NCBI GenBank assembly: GCA_003506065.1
Contig: DNXA01000001.1
Coordinates: 1 to 5,324, forward strand
DNA length: 5,324 bases
DNA from: Actinomycetota bacterium
Lineage (GTDB): Bacteria; Actinomycetota; Actinomycetes; S36-B12
Direction of reading: 5' to 3'
Shown: in pieces, positions 1 through 5,324 of the stretch
How positions within the stretch are numbered: position 1 is the first letter of the stretch
Layout of the letters: each line of letters starts with the position of its first letter
The notes under the pieces: generated by a model
Told to the model about the DNA's origin: nothing
Databases searched by the model: none
Seen by the model: the letters and a program-made list of their open reading frames with translations, nothing else
Position numbers and translations under genes: made by a program

Positions 1-237
1 TACACGCAGACACGGGCGAATCTGGCCCAGGCTCTGGATTCGGTCACCAATGATCGTGAGGAAATCGTGGTGACTCGGGCTGGCCACGAGCCAGTAGTGA
101 TGGTCTCTCTTCAGGATTACGAGTCCCTCAAGGAGACCGCCTACCTGCTTCAGAATCCCGCCAATGCTGCGCGGCTCATCGCCGCCATCGAGCGCTTGGA
201 GTCAGGTCGTGGGCAGGAACGACAGCTGCTGGAATGA
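1..237 (+). CDS. yefM: YefM-family antitoxin (Phd/YefM), 5' end cut by window edge
   Basis: Antitoxin of a type II toxin-antitoxin pair. In this family the protein binds and neutralises the YoeB mRNA interferase, and its N-terminal Phd/YefM fold binds operator DNA to autorepress the operon. The reading frame is open from base 1 to a TGA at 235-237, giving 78 visible residues that begin YTQTRANLAQ. E. coli YefM (83 aa, from memory) has the equivalent Tyr at position 6, so only about five residues and the start codon are missing. Family hallmarks seen are the YTQTRANL helix, the VTRAGHEPVVMVSLQDYESL strand-helix segment, and the toxin-binding C-terminal half with ETAYLLQNPANAARL and a charged SGRGQE tail. 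The stop overlaps the toxin start as ATGA, implying coupled translation. The operator and promoter lie outside the window. Assignment to family is secure. Confidence 0.93.
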   Translation, partial: YTQTRANLAQALDSVTNDREEIVVTRAGHEPVVMVSLQDYESLKETAYLLQNPANAARLIAAIERLESGRGQERQLLE

Positions 238-509
238 GGTTCGTCTGGGATGAGCAGGCATGGGCTGACTACCTGTACTGGCAGGTTCAGGATCCTCGGG
301 TGCTGGCGCGCATCAATAACCTGTTGCGTGATATCGCCCGTGGGGCGCTGGCGGACGAACCCAATGTCGGCATCGGCAAGCCTGAGGCCCTCAAGCACGG
401 ATTGCACGGCTATTGGTCGCGACGGATCACCGATGAGCATCGATTGGTCTACAAGGTGGTTGGGCTGGACGTTCGGATCGCGGCCTGCCGTTTCCACTAC
501 CTGCCGTAA
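234..509 (+). CDS. yoeB: YoeB-family toxin, ribosome-dependent mRNA interferase
   Basis: Toxin of the pair. YoeB proteins bind the ribosomal A site and cut mRNA at the start of translation, and are held inactive by YefM. The 91-residue product matches YoeB end to end: N-terminal FVWDEQAWADYLYW, the GKPEALKHGLHGYWSRRIT core and a C-terminal AACRFHY. Residues aligning with the E. coli catalytic set (E46, R65, H83, Y84) are E51, R70, H88 and Y89, so the toxin looks intact. It is longer than the 84-residue E. coli protein because of about five extra residues (within ALADEPNVGI) before the catalytic Glu and a Leu-Pro tail after HY. The ATG at 234 overlaps the antitoxin stop. The only purine-rich stretch upstream, AGGAA at 215-219, is 14 nt away, so expression probably depends on coupling to yefM. 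It ends 21 nt from the convergent crgA stop, with no clear terminator between. Confidence 0.95.
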   Translation: MRFVWDEQAWADYLYWQVQDPRVLARINNLLRDIARGALADEPNVGIGKPEALKHGLHGYWSRRITDEHRLVYKVVGLDVRIAACRFHYLP

Positions 510-530
510 GCGGTGTTCGTCAGGTCGCTG

Positions 531-797
531 TTACTGCCACTTCGTGGATAGGAAGAAGCCGACGATGATGAAGCCGAAGCCGATGCCGATATTCACCAGA
601 TTGCTGAGATCCTGCATGATCGGAATCTGCGTTCCAGCAATGTAGAAGACCACGATGTAGATCAAGCCGATGATGAAGCAGGCCACCATGAGGGGCGCCA
701 GCCAGCGGGGCGATCCCAATCTGGCGACCTTCCGCTCGCCCATGCTTGGGGGCGGTGTGTAGCCGTTGTCCTTCTTGCGACGCTTGGACTCTGGCAC
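531..797 (-). CDS. crgA: Cell division protein CrgA
   Basis: Small actinobacterial membrane protein. In mycobacteria CrgA interacts with FtsZ, FtsQ, PbpA and FtsI and helps place septal peptidoglycan synthases. In Streptomyces it controls sporulation septation. The 88-residue product starting at GTG 797 has a basic, Pro-containing cytoplasmic N-terminus (MPESKRRKK, YTPPPS), a first membrane helix at about residues 33-54, a short loop, a second helix at about 67-84, and a C-terminal TKWQ resembling the RWH end of the M. tuberculosis protein (93 aa). The frame stays open upstream to an ATG at 890. That longer form would overlap the divergent trpG start and add 31 residues that do not resemble CrgA. 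The GTG has a strong AGGAGG nine bases upstream, so I chose it. Location next to trpG and the rodA-pbpA-pknB block supports the call. Confidence 0.92.
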   Translation of the reverse strand: MPESKRRKKDNGYTPPPSMGERKVARLGSPRWLAPLMVACFIIGLIYIVVFYIAGTQIPIMQDLSNLVNIGIGFGFIIVGFFLSTKWQ

Positions 798-806
798 TGT
801 GGTCAC

Positions 807-812
807 CCTCCT
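807..812 (-). promoter_or_regulatory. Shine-Dalgarno site of crgA
   Basis: On the minus strand the sequence reads AGGAGG, nine bases before the GTG at 797. It decides the crgA start in favour of the short 88-residue form, because an upstream in-frame GTG (806-804) lies directly against the site and the ATG at 890 has no comparable signal. Confidence 0.8.
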
Positions 813-816
813 GTGA

Positions 817-832
817 ACGAGCCGGCCCTCGT
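817..832 (-). promoter_or_regulatory. Possible hairpin in the crgA leader
   Basis: An inverted repeat ACGAG/CTCGT (5-bp arms at 817-821 and 828-832) encloses a six-base GC-rich loop. On the crgA transcript it would end four bases before the AGGAGG. Seen directly as a repeat. A role in translation initiation is inference, and such short stems occur by chance in GC-rich DNA. Confidence 0.3.
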
Positions 833-852
833 AGGCCCGACCTTGTGCTGAG

Positions 853-858
853 AAGATA
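853..858 (-). promoter_or_regulatory. Candidate -10 element for crgA
   Basis: The minus strand reads TATCTT at 858-853, a four-of-six match to the sigma-70-type TATAAT, about 55 bases upstream of the crgA GTG within the divergent region. No convincing -35 hexamer lies 16-18 bases upstream, so this is a weak candidate only. If used, the -10 would sit opposite the trpG ribosome binding region. Confidence 0.22.
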
Positions 859-864
859 CCCCGT

Positions 865-1485
865 ATGACGCGGATCTTGGTTGTGGACAACTACGACTCC
901 TTTGTCTTCAACCTCGTGCAGTACCTGGCTCAGCTTGGCGCTGACGTCACCGTGCGGCGAAATGACGAAGTCACTCCCCAGGAGGCGCTGGCCTTTGACG
1001 GAGTCCTGCTCTCCCCCGGTCCTGGTACGCCAGAAGATGCCGGAGTCTGCATTGCCATCGTGCAGGAATGCGGCGGCAAGTTGCCGATCCTGGGTGTGTG
1101 TCTGGGCCATCAGGCCATTGGCGTTGCCTTTGGTGCAACTGTGGGACGTGCTCCAGAGCTGCTCCACGGCAAGGTCTCTCTCGTGCACCACGGCGACATC
1201 GGGGTAATGCAGGGCCTGCCTGACCCATTCACCGCCACCAGGTATCACTCATTAGCCATCGACCCAGCCACCATGCCCGCCGAACTGGAGGTCACTGGTC
1301 AAACCGACAGCGGAGTGATCATGGGTGTGCGTCACCGCTCACTGCCGATCGAGGGCGTGCAATTTCATCCAGAGTCAGTCCTGACCGAGGGCGGGCATCG
1401 CATGCTGGCCAACTGGCTGGCCGAATGCGGCGACCAGACCGCTGTCGCCAAGAGCCAGGGGCTAGCCCCCGTCGTGCATCGCTAG
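865..1485 (+). CDS. trpG: Glutamine amidotransferase subunit of anthranilate / aminodeoxychorismate synthase
   Basis: Class I (triad) glutamine amidotransferase. It hydrolyses glutamine and passes ammonia to a chorismate-using partner: TrpE for anthranilate (tryptophan) or PabB for 4-amino-4-deoxychorismate (folate). The 206-residue product shows the family motifs in order: VDNYDSFVFNL (residues 7-17), SPGPGTPEDAG (50-60, oxyanion region), the nucleophile motif GVCLGHQ (77-83, Cys79), RYHSL (126-130) and the QFHPES motif (166-171) with His168 and Glu170 completing the triad. It is therefore catalytically intact and of normal length. Sequence alone does not separate TrpG from PabA, and many bacteria use one protein for both. 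No trpE or pabB is in the window. The gene sits where actinobacteria carry trpG/pabA, divergent from crgA and convergent with pknB. The ATG at 865 has a modest AGAAG at 851-855 as ribosome binding site. Confidence 0.93.
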   Translation: MTRILVVDNYDSFVFNLVQYLAQLGADVTVRRNDEVTPQEALAFDGVLLSPGPGTPEDAGVCIAIVQECGGKLPILGVCLGHQAIGVAFGATVGRAPELLHGKVSLVHHGDIGVMQGLPDPFTATRYHSLAIDPATMPAELEVTGQTDSGVIMGVRHRSLPIEGVQFHPESVLTEGGHRMLANWLAECGDQTAVAKSQGLAPVVHR

Positions 1486-1488
1486 CCC
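1461..1488 (+). repeat. Two copies of GCTAGCCC spaced 20 bases apart
   Basis: The octamer GCTAGCCC occurs at 1461-1468 and 1481-1488, at the 3' end of trpG. The first copy is part of the 12-base palindrome GGGGCTAGCCCC (1458-1469). The second contains the CTAG that carries both convergent stop codons and runs into the hairpin at 1486-1500. Directly visible, but function unknown and chance cannot be excluded. Confidence 0.35.
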
Positions 1489-3206
1489 ACCTGTGGTGGG
1501 GGACTCTCAGTAATCGTTGGGGCAGGTATTGCACTGAGTTTTCCAACCGTGATAGTGACAACAGAGCCGCGATCCAGTTTGGCCCCGCCCTTGGGCGACT
1601 GGGCCAGTACTGTTCCTGCGACATCGGCGCCAGTCTCCTGGTAGATCACCTGCGGATCGAAACCAGCTTGGACGATGTCACTTCGACCCTGCGCCTCAGT
1701 CAGTCCGATCACTGTTGGAACCTTCACGCTGCTGGAGGCAATCTTGATCGACACCGTGCTGCCGACATTGAGTTGATCGCCCTCACTTGGGGATTGCGAC
1801 ACCACGTAACCAGCTGGTTGATCGGATTCAACCTCGCCGACCGGGCCAAGCTGAAGACCCACGTCCTCCAGTGCGATCTGAACGTCTTCAACTGACGTGA
1901 GACCGATCAACTGCGGAACGGTGGCCTGCTCCTTGCCACTGCTCACCGTGACGTTGACGGCCTGGCCTTCTTCGAGCGACTCACCAGAGGCAGGCAATTG
2001 AGCGATGATGCGCCCTGTCGGGCGATCAGAGACTTCGGTGGTCTGTTCACCGAGAGTGAGCTTTGAAGCCTGCAGATAGGTCTGCGCGGTTTCGACGGTG
2101 AGACCCTCGAGGTTGGGAACGATGACCTTGTTCGCGCTTCCGCCAGTGAGCAATGGATACACAAAGAACAGGGCAGCTGCAAGCGCACCGACGATCGCGA
2201 CTGCGGCGATGGCCCAGAACGCGCCACCGCGGCCTCGCCCCTGCTGCTGTTGGTATCGGGCGTAGGCCGCGCTGCCGGAGGCTTCAACGGGCGAGAGCAT
2301 CTGGGTGTGCTCGCTGGCCATCATGACTGGCACGGCCGTGGTCATCGGACCACCTTGGATCACCCGTTCAACGTCCGCGCGGAACTCGCCAGCGGTCTGG
2401 TAGCGCTCATCAGTGCGCTTGGCCAATGCGGCGAGCACGATGAGATCAATCTCCGGCGATACTCCGTTGTCGATCTGCGATGGAGGTGTCGGCATCTCCG
2501 ACACATGCTGGTGCGCAATGGAGACAGCCGACTCGCCTATGAATGGTGGGCGGCCCGTCAGCAACTCATACAGGAGCACACCTGCTGAGTAGAGATCACT
2601 GCGGGCGTCGACGACTTCTCCACGAGCCTGCTCAGGTGACAGGTACTGAGCAGTGCCCATCACGGCTGAAGTGGCGGTGATGCTGATGCCTGCCTCGTTG
2701 ATGACTCGCGCGATGCCGAAATCCATCACCTTCACGTCACCGGTGCGGGTGAGCATCACGTTGGCAGGCTTGATGTCGCGATGAACGATGCCGTGGCGAT
2801 GCGCGTAGTCCAGTGCCGACAGCACGCCGGAGGCAATCTCCAAGGCACGCTCTGGCAGCAGACGTCGACCTGCGGAGAGCAGCTGACGCAGGGTCATGCC
2901 GTCAACGAACTCCATCACGATATAGGGAACGACAACCTGAGGCCCGCCATTCTCCCCATCGAGCCGGTCTTCGCCAGTGTCGTAGACCGCAACGATGTTC
3001 GGATGGTTCAGCGCAGCAGCGGATTGCGCCTCGCGACGAAAACGAACCTGGAAATCGGGATCACGAGCAAGGTCGGGGCGCAGGATCTTGATTGCGACCC
3101 TGCGTCCGAGGCGCACGTCATGCGCCTCATGAACCTCGGCCATGCCTCCACGCCCGATGACCCCGCCAATTTCATAGCGATCACCAAGCATGCGCACGTC
3201 GCTCAC
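1482..3206 (-). CDS. pknB: PASTA-domain Ser/Thr protein kinase (PknB type)
   Basis: Membrane receptor kinase of 574 residues that regulates cell-wall synthesis and division. The cytoplasmic Hanks-type domain spans about residues 11-283: Gly-loop GRGGMAEV (18-25), catalytic Lys40 in VAIK, helix-C Glu59, catalytic loop HRDIKPAN (142-149, Asp144), DFG (162-164), and SPEQARG (190-196). Activation-loop Thr177 and Thr179 align with the autophosphorylated T171/T173 of M. tuberculosis PknB. A juxtamembrane linker of about 45 residues leads to one membrane helix (about 329-353), then three extracellular PASTA repeats (about 362-423, 428-490, 495-555) and a short Pro-rich tail. Mycobacterial PknB has four PASTA repeats and 626 residues. 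The GTG at 3206 is preceded by GGAGG at only 4 nt. It gives the same Tyr11 register as mycobacterial PknB. A GTG at 3197 is the alternative start. It lies 25 nt after pbpA, in one operon. Confidence 0.95.
   Translation of the reverse strand: MSDVRMLGDRYEIGGVIGRGGMAEVHEAHDVRLGRRVAIKILRPDLARDPDFQVRFRREAQSAAALNHPNIVAVYDTGEDRLDGENGGPQVVVPYIVMEFVDGMTLRQLLSAGRRLLPERALEIASGVLSALDYAHRHGIVHRDIKPANVMLTRTGDVKVMDFGIARVINEAGISITATSAVMGTAQYLSPEQARGEVVDARSDLYSAGVLLYELLTGRPPFIGESAVSIAHQHVSEMPTPPSQIDNGVSPEIDLIVLAALAKRTDERYQTAGEFRADVERVIQGGPMTTAVPVMMASEHTQMLSPVEASGSAAYARYQQQQGRGRGGAFWAIAAVAIVGALAAALFFVYPLLTGGSANKVIVPNLEGLTVETAQTYLQASKLTLGEQTTEVSDRPTGRIIAQLPASGESLEEGQAVNVTVSSGKEQATVPQLIGLTSVEDVQIALEDVGLQLGPVGEVESDQPAGYVVSQSPSEGDQLNVGSTVSIKIASSSVKVPTVIGLTEAQGRSDIVQAGFDPQVIYQETGADVAGTVLAQSPKGGAKLDRGSVVTITVGKLSAIPAPTITESPPPQVG
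1486..1500. terminator. GC-rich hairpin just after the trpG stop, possible terminator without U-tract
   Basis: A perfect 6-bp inverted repeat CCCACC/GGTGGG with a three-base TGT loop begins one base after the trpG TAG. It lies inside the last codons of pknB on the other strand. There is no T-run on either side, so it is not a classical intrinsic terminator. It could stall or protect the 3' end of the trpG transcript, or simply reflect the Pro-rich codons of the PknB tail. Confidence 0.4.
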
Positions 3207-3210
3207 ACTT

Positions 3211-3215
3211 CCTCC
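3211..3215 (-). promoter_or_regulatory. Ribosome binding site of pknB
   Basis: The minus strand reads GGAGG in the 25-nt gap after pbpA. It is only 4 nt from the GTG at 3206 and 13 nt from the alternative GTG at 3197. Neither spacing is ideal. The 3206 start is preferred because it gives the same number of residues before the DRYE motif as in mycobacterial PknB. Confidence 0.55.
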
Positions 3216-3231
3216 ATTGACTTGAGTCCAA

Positions 3232-4695
3232 CTATCTCAGGTTGCTCTGTGAATCCCGCAGCACCGCTTCGATGACCTTCTTCGCAATTGGCGCGGCAAG
3301 TCCGTTTCCACTGATCTCTGCAGTTCCCGCTTCTTCAATCATCACCGCAACAGCGACTTGAGGGTTCTGGGCAGGTGCAAAGGCGACGAACCATGCAACT
3401 GATGGTCGGGCATTGCCCGTCTGTGCAGTTCCGGTCTTGCCTGCAACATCGATGCCAGGAATTCGAGCGTTGGAACCGGTGCCGTTGTTGACAACGTTCA
3501 CCATCATGTCGGTCTCCGAAGCTGCGTTCTGCGGTGTCATCGCCTGCTTGAAGACTGAAGGCACGGTGGTCTGCAGGATCGAAAGATCAGGGCCCCTGAT
3601 CTGCTGAACCAAGTACGGGTTCATCGTCACGCCCTTGTTGCCGATTGCTGCGCCAACCATGGCCATCTGCAGTGCGGTGGCGCGCACATCGAACTGACCG
3701 ATTGAGCTCAAGGCAGTCTGGGGAGCATCGGGATCCTCAGGGAAGGTGGACCGAGCAGCTCGCAGCGGCACCTCGAAACTGGTATCGAATCCCATGCTCT
3801 GTGCCTGAGCACGGAGAGCATCGTCGCCCAGTTGATTGCCGAGGTACGCGAAGGCCGTATTGCATGAGACGGCAAGTGCCTGCTCCAAGGTGAGGAACCC
3901 ACTGGAACTGCAGGCGCGACCCTGCCAGTTGTGGAGCTCCTTGGTGGAGTTGGGAAGCTTGTACGTGCTTGGTCCGGGCAGGATCGAGTCCGCGGTGTAC
4001 TCACCGGACGCGAGAGCGGCGGCGGTCACCACCAGTTTAAAGGTTGAACCTGGCGGGTTCAATCCCACGAGTGGTCGATTCAGCAATGGCTTCTTGGGAT
4101 CTGCAGTGAGCTTCTCGTAGTAGGCGCGAATCTCAGCGGGATTGTGCGAGGACAGCAGATTCGGATCGAATGAGGGCGATTGCGCTGACGCAAGAATTCG
4201 ACCAGTCGAGGGCTCAATGGCCACAACCGCACCGGTCTTTGTGCCAAGACCCTTGAAGGCGGCCTCCTGAGCGCGGCTGTTGATCGTGGTGGTGACGGCG
4301 CCACCTTGAATCTGGCGTCCGGCGAAGAGCTGCTTGGTTCGGTCCACGAACAGCAGGTCAGAACTGCCATTGAGGATGCGGTTCTCGGTGCGCTCGAGTC
4401 CGGTCGCGCCGTAGACGAGTGAGTAGAAGCCGGTGATCGGCGCATATAGCGGACCATTGGAGTACACGCGTTTGTATCGAAGGGTGTCGCCAGTCTCTAT
4501 GGACCGTGCAGCCGGGTCAGCGGCCACCAGAATCGGACCGCGTTCCCGGTCGTATTGAGCGAGCAACTGTCGCTGATTGCCTGGCCGCTCGCGATAGTCA
4601 GCAGCGCGAAACACCTGGATGATCGTGATGTTGGCAATGAGTGCGAGCAGCAGCAGAGCAAGCACCGCACTCACCCGGCGGATGGGGCGATTCAT
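3232..4695 (-). CDS. pbpA: Class B penicillin-binding protein, peptidoglycan transpeptidase PbpA
   Basis: Monofunctional DD-transpeptidase that cross-links peptide stems of new peptidoglycan outside the membrane. It is the expected partner of the SEDS glycosyltransferase RodA encoded immediately upstream. The 487-residue product (M. tuberculosis PbpA is 491) has an N-terminal membrane anchor (about 9-29), a class B dimerisation/pedestal region (about 30-140), and a transpeptidase domain with STFK (217-220, nucleophile Ser217), SCN (277-279) and KTGTAQ (420-425). All three catalytic boxes are intact. It starts with ATG at 4695, overlapping the rodA stop as ATGA, with AGGTGG at 4711-4706 inside rodA as ribosome binding site. 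In mycobacteria PbpA is needed for normal septation and is a PknB substrate; the link to the neighbouring kinase here is by analogy. Confidence 0.95.
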   Translation of the reverse strand: MNRPIRRVSAVLALLLLALIANITIIQVFRAADYRERPGNQRQLLAQYDRERGPILVAADPAARSIETGDTLRYKRVYSNGPLYAPITGFYSLVYGATGLERTENRILNGSSDLLFVDRTKQLFAGRQIQGGAVTTTINSRAQEAAFKGLGTKTGAVVAIEPSTGRILASAQSPSFDPNLLSSHNPAEIRAYYEKLTADPKKPLLNRPLVGLNPPGSTFKLVVTAAALASGEYTADSILPGPSTYKLPNSTKELHNWQGRACSSSGFLTLEQALAVSCNTAFAYLGNQLGDDALRAQAQSMGFDTSFEVPLRAARSTFPEDPDAPQTALSSIGQFDVRATALQMAMVGAAIGNKGVTMNPYLVQQIRGPDLSILQTTVPSVFKQAMTPQNAASETDMMVNVVNNGTGSNARIPGIDVAGKTGTAQTGNARPSVAWFVAFAPAQNPQVAVAVMIEEAGTAEISGNGLAAPIAKKVIEAVLRDSQSNLR

Positions 4696-5324
4696 ATCTT
4701 GCGCACCACCTGAGTCAGTGCCTCATCGACACTGGGTACGTAGACATCGGGTCGGCGGGCGCGATCTGAAATGCGGATCAGCAGGGCAATGATCACCCAG
4801 TTGGCAACAAGTGAAGAGCCGCCATAGGAAAGGAACGGGGTGGTCAGCCCGGTCAGCGGAATCAACCGTGTGACGCCACCGATAATGACGAAGACCTGCA
4901 AGGCGAGTGTCAGTGACAGGCCAACTGCGAGCAGCTGTCCAAAGGAGTCCCGCACTGCAATCGCGGTACGGATGCCGCGCTCAACCAGAACGCCATACAG
5001 CAGAACGATGGCAACAAGTCCGGTCAGGCCGAGTTCCTCGCCAAGGGCCGCCACGATGAAGTCGGTGTTGGCAAAGGGAACGAAATCGGGATATCCCTGG
5101 CCCAGGCCGCTGCCGAACATGCCACCACTGGCCAGGCCATACAGCGACTGCACGAGTTGATAGCCTGTGTTGTTCGGATCGCCCCATGGATCCCACCAGA
5201 TGTCCACGCGCACGCGCACATGGCCGAAGGCGAAGTAGGCCGCTGTTGCGCCGAGCACAAACAGCGTGCCTCCGAGAATCATCCAAGAGCGCCGCTGGGT
5301 TGCGATGTAGAGCATGAAGACGAA
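4692..5324 (-). CDS. rodA: SEDS peptidoglycan glycosyltransferase RodA (FtsW/RodA/SpoVE family), N-terminus beyond window
   Basis: Polytopic membrane enzyme that polymerises lipid II into glycan strands and works with a class B PBP. Only the C-terminal 210 residues are present. The frame is open to the right edge, so the internal ATG at 5315 is not the real start. Seen are a membrane helix near the visible start, an extracellular loop with GDPNNTGYQLVQSLYGLASG, and GSGLGQGYP. The TDFIVAALGEELG segment follows, whose Asp (about 88 residues into the fragment) matches the catalytic Asp of SEDS proteins (D280 in B. subtilis RodA by my recollection). After three more helices comes the family signature PLTGLTTPFLSYGGSS. 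The VTRLIPLTG wording is typical of actinobacterial RodA rather than FtsW. The TGA overlaps the pbpA ATG. In related genomes a PP2C phosphatase and FHA-domain genes precede rodA, but that region is outside the window. Confidence 0.93.
   Translation of the reverse strand, partial: FVFMLYIATQRRSWMILGGTLFVLGATAAYFAFGHVRVRVDIWWDPWGDPNNTGYQLVQSLYGLASGGMFGSGLGQGYPDFVPFANTDFIVAALGEELGLTGLVAIVLLYGVLVERGIRTAIAVRDSFGQLLAVGLSLTLALQVFVIIGGVTRLIPLTGLTTPFLSYGGSSLVANWVIIALLIRISDRARRPDVYVPSVDEALTQVVRKI
4706..4711 (-). promoter_or_regulatory. Ribosome binding site of pbpA inside the rodA 3' end
   Basis: The minus strand reads AGGTGG, ten bases before the pbpA ATG at 4695 and within the last codons of rodA. 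Together with the ATGA overlap it supports translational coupling of rodA and pbpA, which would keep polymerase and transpeptidase in proportion. Confidence 0.6.

Noticed and set aside
510..530. Terminator between yoeB and crgA
   Set aside because: The 21 bases contain no stem longer than about four base pairs and no T-run.
798..890. 31-residue N-terminal extension of crgA from an ATG at 890
   Set aside because: The extension would overlap the trpG start, lacks a good ribosome binding site, and does not resemble CrgA. The GTG at 797 has AGGAGG at proper spacing.
520..1248. Long minus-strand reading frame (242 codons) antisense to trpG and crossing crgA in another frame
   Set aside because: Its product is low-complexity, rich in His, Gly and Arg, and resembles no family. 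It overlaps two well-recognised genes, so it is a GC-driven shadow.
1458..1469. GGGGCTAGCCCC as an intrinsic terminator
   Set aside because: The stem is only four base pairs with a four-base loop, has no T-tract, and lies inside trpG before its stop.
1425..1895. Plus-strand reading frame over the 3' half of pknB
   Set aside because: It is antisense to the PASTA repeats, has no ribosome binding site, and its product shows no recognisable motif.
2781..3275. Plus-strand reading frame opposite the pknB kinase domain
   Set aside because: The opposite strand carries all kinase motifs in order. This frame shows none and is a shadow.
5313..5315. ATG as the start of rodA
   Set aside because: The frame remains open to the window edge, and RodA proteins are about twice this length. 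The ATG is internal and the gene is cut by the boundary.

Overview
This 5.3-kb window is almost entirely coding and comes from an actinobacterium of moderately high GC. The evidence is the conserved actinobacterial block rodA - pbpA - PASTA-type Ser/Thr kinase (pknB) on the minus strand, followed by the glutamine amidotransferase gene trpG/pabA on the plus strand and crgA on the minus strand. That arrangement is known from Mycobacterium and Streptomyces. The genus cannot be fixed from the sequence alone.

Layout: (1) Bases 1-509, plus strand: a YefM-YoeB type II toxin-antitoxin pair. The antitoxin is cut by the left edge and overlaps the toxin by ATGA. (2) Bases 531-797, minus strand: crgA, a small two-helix cell-division membrane protein, converging on the toxin gene. 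(3) Bases 798-864: a short divergent intergenic region serving crgA and trpG/pabA. (4) Bases 865-1485, plus strand: trpG/pabA, whose stop codon shares a CTAG tetranucleotide with the stop of the next, convergent gene. (5) Bases 1482-5324, minus strand: a tightly packed operon segment read as rodA (5' end beyond the right edge), pbpA and pknB. rodA and pbpA overlap by ATGA, and pbpA and pknB are 25 nt apart.

How the genes fit together: RodA polymerises glycan strands from lipid II, PbpA cross-links them, and PknB senses wall material through extracellular PASTA repeats and phosphorylates growth and division proteins. CrgA helps recruit septal synthases to the divisome. TrpG/PabA supplies ammonia for anthranilate and/or aminodeoxychorismate synthesis and is linked by conserved position rather than by pathway. 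The YefM-YoeB module looks like an accessory element beside this core locus.

No novel system is evident. The points most worth a second look are the absence of a pknA gene between pbpA and pknB, the three-PASTA kinase with a Pro-rich tail, the overlapping stop codons with a hairpin at the trpG-pknB junction, a hairpin just upstream of the crgA ribosome binding site, and the toxin-antitoxin pair abutting a core cell-wall cluster. There is no stretch over 300 bases without a gene. No RNA genes, insertion sequences or CRISPR arrays were seen.
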